The notes beneath the pieces are model-generated. The model did not search any database. It had not been told where the DNA came from and saw only the letters and a program-made list of their open reading frames with translations. Made by a program: the position numbers and the translations under genes. This document shows positions 22,836 to 33,123 of a DNA stretch of 64,000 nucleotides, piece after piece; positions within the stretch are counted from its first letter, which is position 1; every line of letters begins with the position of its first letter. This DNA comes from Gaeumannomyces sp. JS-464 (taxonomy: Eukaryota > Ascomycota > Sordariomycetes > Magnaporthales > Magnaporthaceae): contig NGZR01000003.1 in NCBI GenBank assembly GCA_002197995.1, positions 2,294,001 to 2,358,000 on the forward strand. The letters are read 5' to 3'.

Positions 22836-24434
22836 ATGCAGTCGCTCGTCGATGGCCTGGCATATGCCGGTGCCATCTGGTCCGCAACCGTCATTACCGT
22901 CCAAGGCATCGGGTCGTTCCAGCTGTACGTTGACGTGACCTCCTAAACCAGCGACGGGGCCTCGGGACCTGGCGCATATGCAGCAGCCTAAGCCCAACCT
23001 AACATTGCGCCTCCCCTATCCAGATTCCGAAACAACTCCAAGCCGCCGCCGCCCGTGTCGCCCTCCCTCAAGCCTCAAGATGTGCCGCACATCACCATCA
23101 TTAGGCCGGTGAAGGGCCTCGAGCCTCGAATGTACGAATGCCTCGCCTCGACCTGCCAGCAGTCCTACCCCAGGGACAAGCTCAGCATCCGCCTCTGCAT
23201 CTCATCCAAGGACGACCCAGGCTACGCGACGCTCGAGCGGATCGTCGCCGACTTTGCCTCGGCCGACCTCGACATCCAGATCCTCTTCGAGTTCGAAGAC
23301 CCCTTGCTTCACGGAGCTGGCGGCGACACGCGCAACCTGGGGCCGAACCCCAAGATCCGCAACATCAGCCGCGCCTACCGCGAGGCCAAGGGCGACATCA
23401 TATGGATCGTCGACTGCAACATCTGGGTCTCCAAGCGCGCCGCCGGTCGCATGGTTGACAAGCTGCTCGGCCTCGCACCCGCCGGCAGCTCCAGCAAGCC
23501 GCCCATGCCCTACAAGTTCGTGCACCAGCTGCCCATCTCGGTCGACGTGACCCCCGCCGACGAGGCCGCGGCCACGGGCATGATGGCGTACGGTGGTGGG
23601 CGCCTGGATGAGATGTTCATGGCATCGACACACGCAAAGTTCTATAGCGCCATCAACACGGTCGGCGTGGCGCCCTGCATCTGCGGCAAGAGCAACATGT
23701 TCCGCAAGTCGCACATCGACCGCCTCACCGACCCGGCCCAGAACCCAATCCTGACACCCGAGGACGCGAGTAGAGGCCGCGGCATCGACTTCTTCTCCTC
23801 GTACATCTGCGAGGACCACCTGATCGGCGACCTGCTCTGGCGCTCCGAGGTGCCGGGCCACGCCCGCCACGGCCTCGTCCACGGCGAGCTGGCCCTGCAG
23901 CCCATGCGCTCCAACACTGTCGCGTCCTACATCGCCCGCCGCGTTCGCTGGCTGCGCGTCCGCAAGTGGACCGTCATCCTCGCCACCCTGGTGGAGCCGG
24001 GCGTCGAGTCGCTGGTCTGCTGCATGGCTTTCGCCTTCGCCATGACCACCGCCCCCTGGGCCGGCGCCGACTGGCCGGTGCCGCGCACCTGGGCCGCCTA
24101 TGCGCAGATCTTCGCCGCCGCCATCGCCTGCTGGGTCGCCCTCGACCGCGCCGTCTACCGCCTGCTGCACGCCTGCCGCAGCCTCGAGGTCGACGCCGAC
24201 TCGCCCGACTTTGCGCGCGGGGCGGGGCGGCCCGGCGGCCTGGCCCTGCGCTCCTTCCCCGCCTGGCTGCTGGCCTGGGCCGGCCGCGAGCTGCTCGCCC
24301 TGCCCATCTGGACCTGGGCCGTCCTGCTCGGCACCACCGTAACCTGGAGGGGCCAGAGCTTCCGCGTGAAGATGGACATGAGCGTCGTCGAGCTGCCCGG
24401 CCAGACGGGGCTCGGGGAGGCGGGGGAGTGGTAA
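22836..24434 (+). CDS. GCS1: Ceramide glucosyltransferase (GT21)
   Basis: The enzyme transfers glucose from UDP-glucose to ceramide on the Golgi/ER membrane, forming fungal glucosylceramide. Exon 1 (22836-22924) encodes the N-terminal membrane anchor (SLVDGLAYAGAIWSATVITV). A 99-nt intron with GTACGT donor and CCAG acceptor leads to exon 2 (23024-24434). The product is 499 residues. The GT21 signature is complete: D1 in SSKDDPG, D2 in IWIVDCNIWV, D3 in ICEDHLIGDLLW, and the (Q/R)xxRW motif in RRVRWLRVRKW. Two or three hydrophobic helices occur at the C-terminus. A GGGRLDEMFMAS insertion-type region sits before the CGKSNMFRKS block typical of the family. The frame is intact. It is head to head with SEN2 and tail to tail with SGT1. 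Confidence 0.93.
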
Positions 24435-24910
24435 AGGGGGGAGAGACGGCCAAGTTAATACCCAACGGATCCGCGGGGAAGAAAACCCGCCGGGCCTGAC
24501 AGTTCGGTGCCCTAGAATACCTAATTATAGACCATAGACTAATAGACCAGATACCATCGAATTCGTGGGGGCATTATGAACAAACGCATCGAGTACTTCA
24601 AATTCGTGATGGCGAGCTACTCCCTGAGTTAGATCAGTGACAGGTTGAGTCCAGGCCGAGCGAGGCCTGGATGTCACATCATTACCATAAAACTGTGTTC
24701 CTCTCCATCACTAGCAGCAAATGCGCAGAGAAGATTGCAATATTGCAGCATAAACTCCAATGTAAATCACCACATCGAACGCGGGCCCCATGTTTTTTGT
24801 TTCGCGAAGAGGAGGAAAAAAAAAGTCCAGCAAATTTCAATGCTCAACCACAAATAAATCGCCAGCATAGACGTCTCCCTCCCTCTCTCCGTTTCTGTCT
24901 CTCATTCACA
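24435..24910. other. Convergent 3' flanks of GCS1 and SGT1
   Basis: No coding sequence is supported. The interval probably holds both 3' UTRs and terminators. Confidence 0.5.
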
Positions 24911-26309
24911 TCACCACTCCTTGACCTCGGCCCCCTCGGGCGGGTGCGTGGGGACCTTGCCGTCCTTGACGCCGGCCCAGTCGGTGCTCAGGTGGGTGCC
25001 GTTGCTCTCGATGTAGCTCTTCATCATGGCCCTCCGCGCCTCGGGTGCCGCGTTCTTGTAGAGCGTCTTGAAGAAGGCGTCGACGTCCTGGTCCTTGTCC
25101 TCGTCGCCCTCGTCGCCCTCGTCGCCGCCCAGCTTCTCCCAGTCCTTGGGCCCGCCCTTGGCGCTGGTCGGGTACGCCGGCGGCTTGTCCACCGTCGCCG
25201 GCGCTGCTGTCGCCGGCGCTGCCGCCGCCGCCGCCTCGGAGGCCGCAGGAGCAGCGCTCGGGGCGGTCGTCGCTCGCGAGCCGGCCAGCGCGGCGGCCGC
25301 GTCGGTCCGGTCAGCTCGGAGCCCCACGAGGCCCACTTCTGGCCGGCGTGCCGTTGAGCAGCGTGAGCTCGATCTTGGTGCCAAAGACCTTGTGCTTGAT
25401 CTCGGCGGCCGGGGAGACGTCGTGGCTCAGCTTCAGGACCAGGTCCGGGTTCGACTCCCTGGGGACGTTGCGGACAACGACGACGTCGCTGCCGGCGCGC
25501 TCGACGCCACCTTGTCCTTGTCGGCGCCCTTGATGAAGATGGAGAGAGTGACGACCTCCTTGTTCTGGAAGTGGTCGATCCGAAGCTTCTGCTCTTTCGG
25601 AGCCGCCCCGGCTACAGGCGCCGTGGCTGACGCCGTCTTGTTGGCGGAGGGGGCTGCCGAGGACGCAGCGGCCTGCTCCGACTTGTACTCCCCGTCGACG
25701 AGCCTAGGCGGCTTGGGCTCCCGGGTGACGGTGAGCCTGCGGCGGGCGCGTCGGCGGGCAGCTTCTCCATGTGACCGAGCACGACGACGCGGAACGAATG
25801 CGGGCGGACCCACTCCTTCTTCTTGGACGCCGAGGCCAGGTTCTTACCCTACCCCCGTTGGCGTTGTCGAGCTTGATGGCCGCCTTGTTGTCCGCCTCGG
25901 CATCGGCCAGCGTGACATTGTACACGCCGTCGGGCCCCGCCCGGGCGGCTACGGGGTCGGGCTGCTCGCGCGCCGGGTGCCCGAGGGCGAGGCGCATGGC
26001 CCAGGAGCAGCAGGCGTCGGCGTCGGCGAGGCGGCCCTGGCGGAAGGCGACGACGCCGCGCCGGTACTGCGCCTCGCGCATGTGCAGGTCGCGGTTGGAC
26101 TGGCGCTGCGCGGCCTCGACGTAGGCGTGCTCGCAGTCGACGAGCGCCCGGTCCAGCTCGCCCTTTTGCTGGTACGCCTGCGCGCGCGCGAGCAGCCACG
26201 CCGGCGACGGCCGCACCTTGATGGCCTTGGTCAGGTGCGGGATGGCCTCGTCCCACTTGCCCTCCTGGACGAGCTCCATGCCCTTGTGGCCGTTTGTGAT
26301 TTCCGACAT
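24911..26309 (-). CDS. SGT1: SGT1-like co-chaperone (TPR-CS-SGS), several frame changes
   Basis: Sgt1 is an Hsp90 co-chaperone needed for SCF ubiquitin ligase and kinetochore assembly. The ATG at 26309-26307 begins MSEITNGHKG. Domains run in family order. TPR repeats occupy about residues 5-145 (GKWDEAIPHLTKAI, AYQQKGELDRALVDC, YRRGVVAFRQGRLADA). The CS domain follows (LRIDHFQNKEVVTLSIFIKG, then FGTKIELTLLNG). A linker and the C-terminal SGS domain end the protein (GGPKDWEKL, DVDAFFKTLYKNA, RRAMMKSYIESNGTHLSTDW, EVKEW). The segments lie in different frames, with changes near 25850, 25735-25745, 25500, 25345 and 25310. Because all three domains are well conserved and Sgt1 is essential in yeast, the breaks are best explained as indel errors in GC-rich sequence. 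Confidence 0.85.
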
Positions 26310-26888
26310 GGTGGGCAAACGTCTGCTGAGCTTGTTCGTATGTTTGAGGGCCCGCCCGGGCGTTGGTTTGAGAGTTCTGAACGTGCGTGCCGCTTGCTCT
26401 GTGGGTGTTTGGTGAGGGGCGCGATAGAATTCTAACCCACACGCCTCACCTAACTTGAAAGTGCCTGGTTACTGTCCGGCCGAATGCAAATCGAAGATTG
26501 AACTGTAATAGTAATTACAAGTCTGAAGGTGTTAATGGCCCATTCAATGGAAGCCGCAAGGCAATGCAGCTGCTGGTTGCCTAGGACTGGGCTTGGTCGT
26601 GTTACACGCCCAGTGACGTGGTGGGTATGGAAGCTGTTGGAAGCTCCCCGTGCTCCCCTCATAGGTACAAGCAGGCAACCAATCAAGTGGGGCTGTCGAC
26701 TTGGCTTCCAGCAGGTACGTATATCTTTGCAAAAACACCTCCTCGTGCTGGAAAGCTCACATCATTGGCCTCTGCCTTGACTCGGCCAGCTCAGGCAAGT
26801 ATGTGATTATTAGGACTAATAAGTAATAATAGCTGAATAGATGCAGCCCGAGACTTGGCCGTTCCCTTCCGCTCACAGAACCTTCTCA
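26310..26888. other. Intergenic interval, SGT1 promoter and ERG7 3' flank
   Basis: No supported gene. ORFs here are short and mutually overlapping. Confidence 0.5.
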
Positions 26889-29268
26889 TTACTTCTTAGC
26901 AAACATGCCCAGCGCCTTGAGAGTGAAGACCAGCTTGTAGTTGGGATACGAGATCATGCAGCTCTTGTTGAACACGCCCTCGATAGCCTCCTGGAGCCAT
27001 TCTCCGTTGGGCTGCTGGCGCTCCATGATGAGCTTGATGCCGTTCCTGATCTCGAATGTGCGGATACTCGGCCTTCATGAGTCCAATAAGAGCCCATGAC
27101 GTCTGAACCACAAGGGAGCCCATGGGATGCTCGATGTATTTGGACTGCTCGCATGCCTGTGAAGGGACATAGGAACAAAAGTTAGACAAGGAACTCATTG
27201 TCGGCCGGCGCCAGAGGAATTGGATAAAAACGTACCTTGTAGCTCTCCGACCACCCGCCGTCCTTGCGTTGCTTGGAGACGAGGAAATCGCATCCCATCT
27301 TGGAGTGCCTGCTGTTCTTGTATGTCTCACAATGCCCGCCAGACTCTCCAGGGCGAACATGCCGGCGTAAGTGAAGCAGATACCCCAGCTTCCGTACCAG
27401 CTGCCGTCCGGTCGCTGATCCGTCTTGATCCAGGTCACAGCCTTGTGTATAAACTCAGTGACCTCCCTCGACCGGTATTTTGGCCAGTGCTTATGGAAGA
27501 GCGACAGAGCAGTGACGCAGGCAGTTGTGCACTCAGGGTAGTTGTACTCGACCATGATGCGCCCAAACACCTCGGCGGCGTTCAGCATCTCCATGGCCTC
27601 GCTACCCCGTGGTGGCTCGTACGACGCGCACCCTCCGTTGGGGGACTGGTATGTGAGCAGCGTGTCGATCGCGTCAAAGATTCTTTGGTCGTCGATAAGT
27701 TGCGGGTATCCCGGAGTCTTCTGCAGCAGTATGACCGACTTCAACGCCTCCGAAATGCAGTCGCTGACGGCGTAGCCCTGGTCCTTGTTGCTGAAAGCCC
27801 AAGCGCCCTTGCGCCTCTGGCGTAACCCTCAACCGTGTACTTGGCGTCTTCCCGGATTTGCTGGTCGTCAAGGAATTCGAGCGCCTTGGTGAGCATGGGG
27901 CGCCAGCGGGGGTGGTCCGTCAGGCCAGCGTCCATGACGGCCTGGATGGCAAAGGCCGTATCCCAGCACTGGACCCCGTTCGTGCCGTTAACCATCATCC
28001 CTTCGGCGTTGATCCACAGGAATTCCTCCATCCTCTCGCGATGCCTCCTGACCGAGTATGAATCCGGCCCGTCGCGGATGTAGCAGCAGACCATGTTCAT
28101 TGGCCCGTTGGCAGGCGCCAGGTCGGCGTAGTCCGTATTCTCATCCTCCATATCGATCAGCCGGCTCGTCCAGGCCTCCGCCTTATCAGCCAGGGCCTTT
28201 GTGCGGAAGTATGGATTCCAGATGTTGAGAGAAACCATTGCCGAGTTCAGCAGCCACGACTTGGGGTGGTAGTTGTCGCCGTCAGCGATGGAGTTCCTGT
28301 GTGAGCCCCAGACTATAGATTCGTACGGCTCAACAAAGAGTTCCTGCCTGAGCTCCTTGACGAGATCCGTGATCTCGCCTTGCCAGCGCCTTGACCACAC
28401 ATACGACATGGGAAGAAAGACCTGGCGGATATGGATCCACCAGCGCCAGGGCGCGATCGGAACCCAATCTGGAAGCAGCCAGAGCTCCGGGTTGCACGGG
28501 TTCACGATGTCCCACTGACAAACACCCAGGAGAGACAGCCAGAACTTAGCCCAGTGCGGGGAGTGGGTAGCTCCGCCCAGCTTATGCAGCGTCGCCCGGG
28601 CCTTGACCATGACGGGATGGTCGGCCTCGACGCCCACAATCCTCAGGACGGTATAGTTCATGGCAGTGCCAAAGACGGAGCTCTCGCCCTCAATGTGAAG
28701 GCCCCAGCCGCCATCCTCAGGATGGGCGCGCGCAAAGAGGTAGTTCTTGATCTCGGTGGCGTAGGCCCATGGAATTGGCGTCTTGGTGACGTACCAGGTG
28801 ATTACAACACCTGGCAGGAGGAACATGGGGCCTCCATATTCGCAGCCCCAGTGTCCCGGAGGAAGCTGCAGCTTCTCAAGGAAGTCGAGTCCATTGTGGA
28901 CGGCGTCGATCGGCTTCTTAGGCTTCGGGAGGTCGGGCAGTTCCTGGACGGACGGATGGAGGTGAGTCGAGGGCTTCGTGGAGGTGCTGGAGGGGAAGGA
29001 AGACGACACTCACCAGCGGGAGCCCCAGATAGTATTTGTCGGCATAGGTCTGGGGCGAAGCCTCGACCTGCTCGTCGTCCTCAAGGTAGTGCCACGTATG
29101 GCGTCCCTCGTCGGCCTTCATGCGCCATCTGGTGCGGTCGGTCTTTTCAGCAAGCTTTGGGCGCTTGCTGGACTCGTCTCGCGCATTAGCGTCGCCTGAT
29201 CGCTTTTTTGATGCTCTGGCGTCGGTGGTGCCGTTGCGGGCAATCCCGCTTGCATTGGCTTCTCCCAT
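26889..29268 (-). CDS. ERG7: Lanosterol synthase (oxidosqualene cyclase)
   Basis: The enzyme cyclises 2,3-oxidosqualene to lanosterol in ergosterol synthesis at the ER/lipid droplet. Exons (minus) are 29268-29014, 28943-27236 and 27156-26889, with introns 28944-29013 and 27157-27235. The N-terminus has TDRTRWR and [16 protein letters not shown]. The catalytic acid motif appears as [11 protein letters not shown] (DCxxE; yeast has DCTAE). QW-type repeats are present ([61 protein letters not shown]). The C-terminus ends [19 protein letters not shown]. Single-base frame changes occur near 27058, 27328 and 27815, each within an otherwise conserved block. Restored length is about 744 residues, usual for fungal enzymes. 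The first exon encodes a basic N-terminal extension with possible nuclear-type basic clusters. The enzyme is essential and target-relevant, so decay is unlikely. Confidence 0.92.
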
Positions 29269-29869
29269 CTTTGGCTTTCTCGCGGTAGGAACAGCGCCCG
29301 ATGTCAGGAAACCACACAGACAAAAGCGCGCGAGCGGCAGCAGCCGTGGTTGTGTCAATTGGTTTTATCATGAAATTAGGGGAGCCCCCCGCCGAGCTGA
29401 GCTTCACATGCACTAGCGACAACCCCAGCGGCAGGCGGTCAACCCCTGATCTGATCTTCGGATTGCTTTGGACATTAGGTAGCACCACGAGCCAAGCCGG
29501 GCTCCAACGAGAACCCGATTAGCTGGGGGAGCGGTGATTGGTCAATCAACAGCCACGGGTGGAGCCCACTCACGAACCAGTGGGAATTCCCCGGTGGGAA
29601 ATCCCCTTTGCTGAGTTGAAGGCCTCCAGGCACATGGGAGCAAGTGCCCGCAGTCTCCCAAGCACCTTCCTAAGCTGCTCCCCAGACACTCACAATTCTG
29701 GCTGGCTGTCAAACAGGGCCCACTGCCTGCATCCAATGCAGTCACTCCGGATGTGTCCAGACAGATGCCGTCCAGACACCCACCAAGACCAACCGAGTGT
29801 GGCAATTCGTACTCGTACTCGCTGTTTGTTTCCCGCCCAGTAGGCACAGATCCCAGGTCTTCCGTCTTG
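29269..29869. promoter_or_regulatory. Shared 600-bp intergenic region, ERG7 and SPO11
   Basis: ERG7 (minus) and SPO11 (plus) start at opposite ends, so this interval must contain both promoters. No specific sterol-response or meiotic element was identified with confidence. The SPO11-strand frame is open back to about 29753, so an upstream in-frame start is possible. Confidence 0.55.
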
Positions 29870-31802
29870 ATGTCAACATCCGTGACTGCACGAGATGCCA
29901 AGCGCCTCCATCCTCCGCCCGCGGAGCCAAAGACTCCCGCCCAGATCCCCGATCGAAGAATCTTCTGGGGACCTGACGCGACTGTTCTAGACGACGCCGT
30001 GTCGTCCGTGGCCAGATCCCCGCGGGTCTCATCCCTATTACAATCTGCGAGTTCAGCCACAAGCAACGCCAGTGCTACAAGCTCGGCGGCAGCTGACACA
30101 AGCGTGCTACCTGCTGCCCCCAGTTCCGATCACGCAAGTGCCAGCGCTGCCAGCAGCCAGTCAGAAAACGAAAGGAGCCAGCCATCAGTCGTCATTGCGC
30201 AAATCGAAGAGATATTCGAAGCCGTCGTCCTTGCGGTCGAACAGCAAACAAAATTGTCTCTTCCGCTACGTAGATCCAGGGGTAGCAGCTCCGCCTCCAG
30301 CAATCAAATATCGTTTCCGGGCAGAACAGCACACGAGAGCAGGATCTTTGGTTGGTTCTCACGCATTTCCTTCTCGGAAATTTTCAATCCGCGCGCGACT
30401 AAACCGCTCATGGGTACCTCCACGCATGCTAGCTGCGGTCATTCGTGTTCTGGAGATTGCGCACGAAGCCCTTCTGACTGGCAATCTTGTGACCAAGAGG
30501 TGTGCCCCCCTTTCCCCTGCAAACCAACAACCTTCAGACGCCAGGAAGCCCAGAGAGAAGCTTCGTGCGAGGGCATTGGAGAATTCTAAGCAGCCCAAAG
30601 GAACATATTTTACCAAGACAAGGAATTGTTTCGAGACCAGCGCACTATCGATGCGCTTGTCGATGACATCGCCTTGACTCTCGGTGTGGGGCGCCATGCC
30701 CTGAATATCGTGAGCAGCCATCGAGCCGTTATCGACTAGCGTCCACACTGACACGCTAGTGTCGAATAGGCTGCGGCTGGAAAGGGCCTCGTGACGGGTC
30801 CTATCTCCCTCACTTTCGATGATGACGGTTCAATCTTGCCCTGCGATGACGTACGAGCCTCCGAAGACCACAGTCCCAGATCCTCGTCTTTATTCTATCG
30901 TTGACAACGACCAGGCTACTTTAATTCCCTCGCCTGACCGGCTTCGCCATGTCGAATGGTCAAGAGCACAATGGATCCTCGTCATTGAGAAAGAGGTAGG
31001 GTCTAGCAAAAACGGCCCAAGTAACCATGGCTGCTGACGGTCTGATACAGTTGAGCTGACATGAGTTGACTCTAGGCAACCTTTAGAACTCTGGCTGCCT
31101 CGGACTTCTAGAAGAGGTCTCCTGCAGGCCCCGGAGTCCTGATTACAGTAGGTCTTGCTACGGTGTCAACAAGAAACAACAGTCGCTAACCCAACTGGGT
31201 GCCACAAAAAGGGGAAGGGCTATCCAGACCTGAGCACCAGGAGATTTCTTTTCAGCCTTCACCAGTCACGTCCGTACATCCCGATATACGGGCTGGTAGA
31301 CTATGATCCGTATGGCATCAGAATCCTCAGAAACTATCAAAGAGGCAGTGCAAACCTCCAACACGAGCGCGACTGCACAGTCAGCACCATCCACTGGTTG
31401 GGAATCAGGCTAGCGGACGTCCGCAGCTATCATGTCGGGAGACAGGAGGATGTCACCGACTCAAGTTCTCAAGCGCCAACGTCTACTCACGCTCACTCGA
31501 ACCAAGGACAGGATAGCCAGACGTCTGACACAGCCTCCTCACAGCGACCAAGCCGAACATGGTCGGCAGCGTCAAGACAGAGCGCCTTTGAGGCGAACAC
31601 GTCACCACTCAGCAACCGGGACCGGAAAGTTGCCCTGGAGACATTACGCAGCCTTTCGACTGACGAGAATGATGAAGAAGACAGTCACTATCTCGGCGAG
31701 CTTCAGGTCATGCTTATGCTCAACATCAAGGCCGAGATACAGGCCGTAGACAATCTGGGCGATATTGCTACATGGCTGGATGGTAAACTTTGCTTGGAAT
31801 AG
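29870..31802 (+). pseudogene. SPO11: SPO11 meiotic DNA transesterase with an in-frame TAG
   Basis: Spo11 (Top6A-like) makes meiotic double-strand breaks. Exons proposed: 29870-30350, 30433-30499, 30601-30709, 30770-30850, 30915-30995, 31076-31147 and 31212-31802; all six introns have GT and AG ends and keep phase, giving 493 residues. The winged-helix part has QISFPGRTAHESR and, after exon 2, the catalytic tyrosine in RNIFYQDKELF. GVGRHALNIV and GPISLTFDDDGSILPC follow. The Toprim domain has the acidic ILVIEKE, GKGYPDLSTRRFL and LVDYDPYGIRIL with its conserved aspartates. The C-terminus ends in GDIATWLDGKLCLE, with a Ser/Thr/Gln-rich insertion before it. Codon 31109-31111 is TAG in exon 6, within ATFRTLAASDF-stop-KRSPAGPG. 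Unlike other genes here this is a substitution-type lesion rather than an indel. A splice acceptor using that TAG would stay in phase but remove about 11 Toprim residues. Confidence 0.85.
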
Positions 31803-32442
31803 TGGAGCTCATCTCAACTCTCATAGGGAGCCGAGAATTTGTTGATTTGTGTTGTTTTCCATTTCTTCTGATTTTTCAACAATGAGAGGATATCAAAAGT
31901 CTCGAGATAGACGGATGGTTGCTGGTCTGCTGTTATTGTTAGAGAAACCCAAACTTAAGGGACACTATCAGTCTCAAATAATTGCAATAACATTAATTAC
32001 ATTTCTGGGGTCATGAGCAGGTATTAAAAACATGCTATTGTTGTCACCACATCGTAATCACGACGTAAAGGGGCACGAGGGTCAACTTCGAGAAAGACTT
32101 TAAAGTTGATAATAGAAGCAAATAGCAAAGAACATAACCATTTAAGAGAAAAGCTCTAGAATTGGCTACAATTTCGTTAAACAATAGTCGACCGAGGCCC
32201 GTTTGCGCTACAGTCACGAACTCTGATGAGAATCCATGACGGAAAAGGGGTGCAAGTCCGTGGCGGGGACAGTATGGAAAGCGACAAGTTTACTGTGCGC
32301 TGTGGGCTGGCCGCCAAAATTTTCTCACTGATTGCCCAATCAGGACCAGTGGGGACCTATTTTGAGCGTCCCTCACTCATCGCTCACGTCGCGCAGGGAA
32401 AGAAGTCCACGGGCCGCCAGCAGCACCGAGAAAAAAAAAGCC
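31803..32442. other. AT-richer intergenic interval
   Basis: It lies between SPO11 and YAR1 and appears more AT-rich than the flanking genes. No ORF with motifs is present; the YAR1 promoter should lie at its right end. Confidence 0.5.
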
Positions 32443-33123
32443 ATGGCTCCTAAACTGAGCGAGGAGGAGATTGACGATCTCATCTACTTTTCGCGGGCCG
32501 GCGAAGGCGTAGACCTGACGGCGCTGCTCACGACAATATCGGCCAGGGAGGGCGTCTCGGCGGGGGAGGTGCTCGTGCTCGCCAAGGATGAGGGCAAGTC
32601 GACGTGCCTGCACATGGCAACAGGCAACGGCCACCTAGGTAGTAATTTTTTTTTTGTTTTTCATCTTATTTCTTTTGCTCTCGTTCTCGGACATGGGAAC
32701 TAAATCCTCACCGTAGAAATCGTCAAGTCCATCCTCGCCCACCTGGCGTCGCTGCCCAAGCCGGAGGACAAGAGGGCATACCTGGACGCGGCCAACGAGT
32801 ACGGCAACACGGGCCTGCACTGGGCGGCGCTGGGCGGGCACCTCGAGGTGGTCAAGCTGCTGGTGGCCGAGGGCGCGGCGCCGGCGCTGGCCAACGACAA
32901 GAACTACGTCCCGCTCGACCTCGCCAGCCTCAACGACCACGGGGCCGTCGTCGACTACTTCCTGGACCAGGCCAAGGCGCTCGAGGCGGAGGAGGAGGCC
33001 GGTGCTGCGGACGGGGCGGCTGCTGCTGTGGGAGACATGGAGATTGAGGATGGGGAGGGCAAGGGCAAGGGGGGTACTGCTTCGGCAAGTAAGGGCGATG
33101 GTGGGGAGGCAAGTCAGAGCTAG
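32443..33123 (+). CDS. YAR1: Ankyrin-repeat protein, Yar1-like ribosomal protein chaperone
   Basis: Yeast Yar1 binds and protects ribosomal protein Rps3 before 40S assembly. Two exons, 32443-32638 and 32717-33123, are joined by a 78-nt intron (GTAGTA donor, CCGTAG acceptor) that splits a Glu codon. The product is 200 residues, close to yeast Yar1. It begins with an acidic helix (LSEEEIDDLIYFSRAGE), then ankyrin repeats: STCLHMATGNGHLEIVKSI, a central spacer with DKRAYLDAANEYG, NTGLHWAALGGHLEVVKLL and NDKNYVPLDLASLNDHGAVV. It ends with a Glu/Ala/Gly/Lys-rich acidic tail. The ATG lies in a CCATGG context with a purine-rich leader. The spacing of repeats and the helical insertion match Yar1, but other short ankyrin proteins cannot be excluded. 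Confidence 0.8.

Noticed and set aside
23202..24170. 322-codon minus-strand ORF inside GCS1
   Set aside because: Antisense to an intact GT21 coding sequence with all catalytic motifs on the plus strand.
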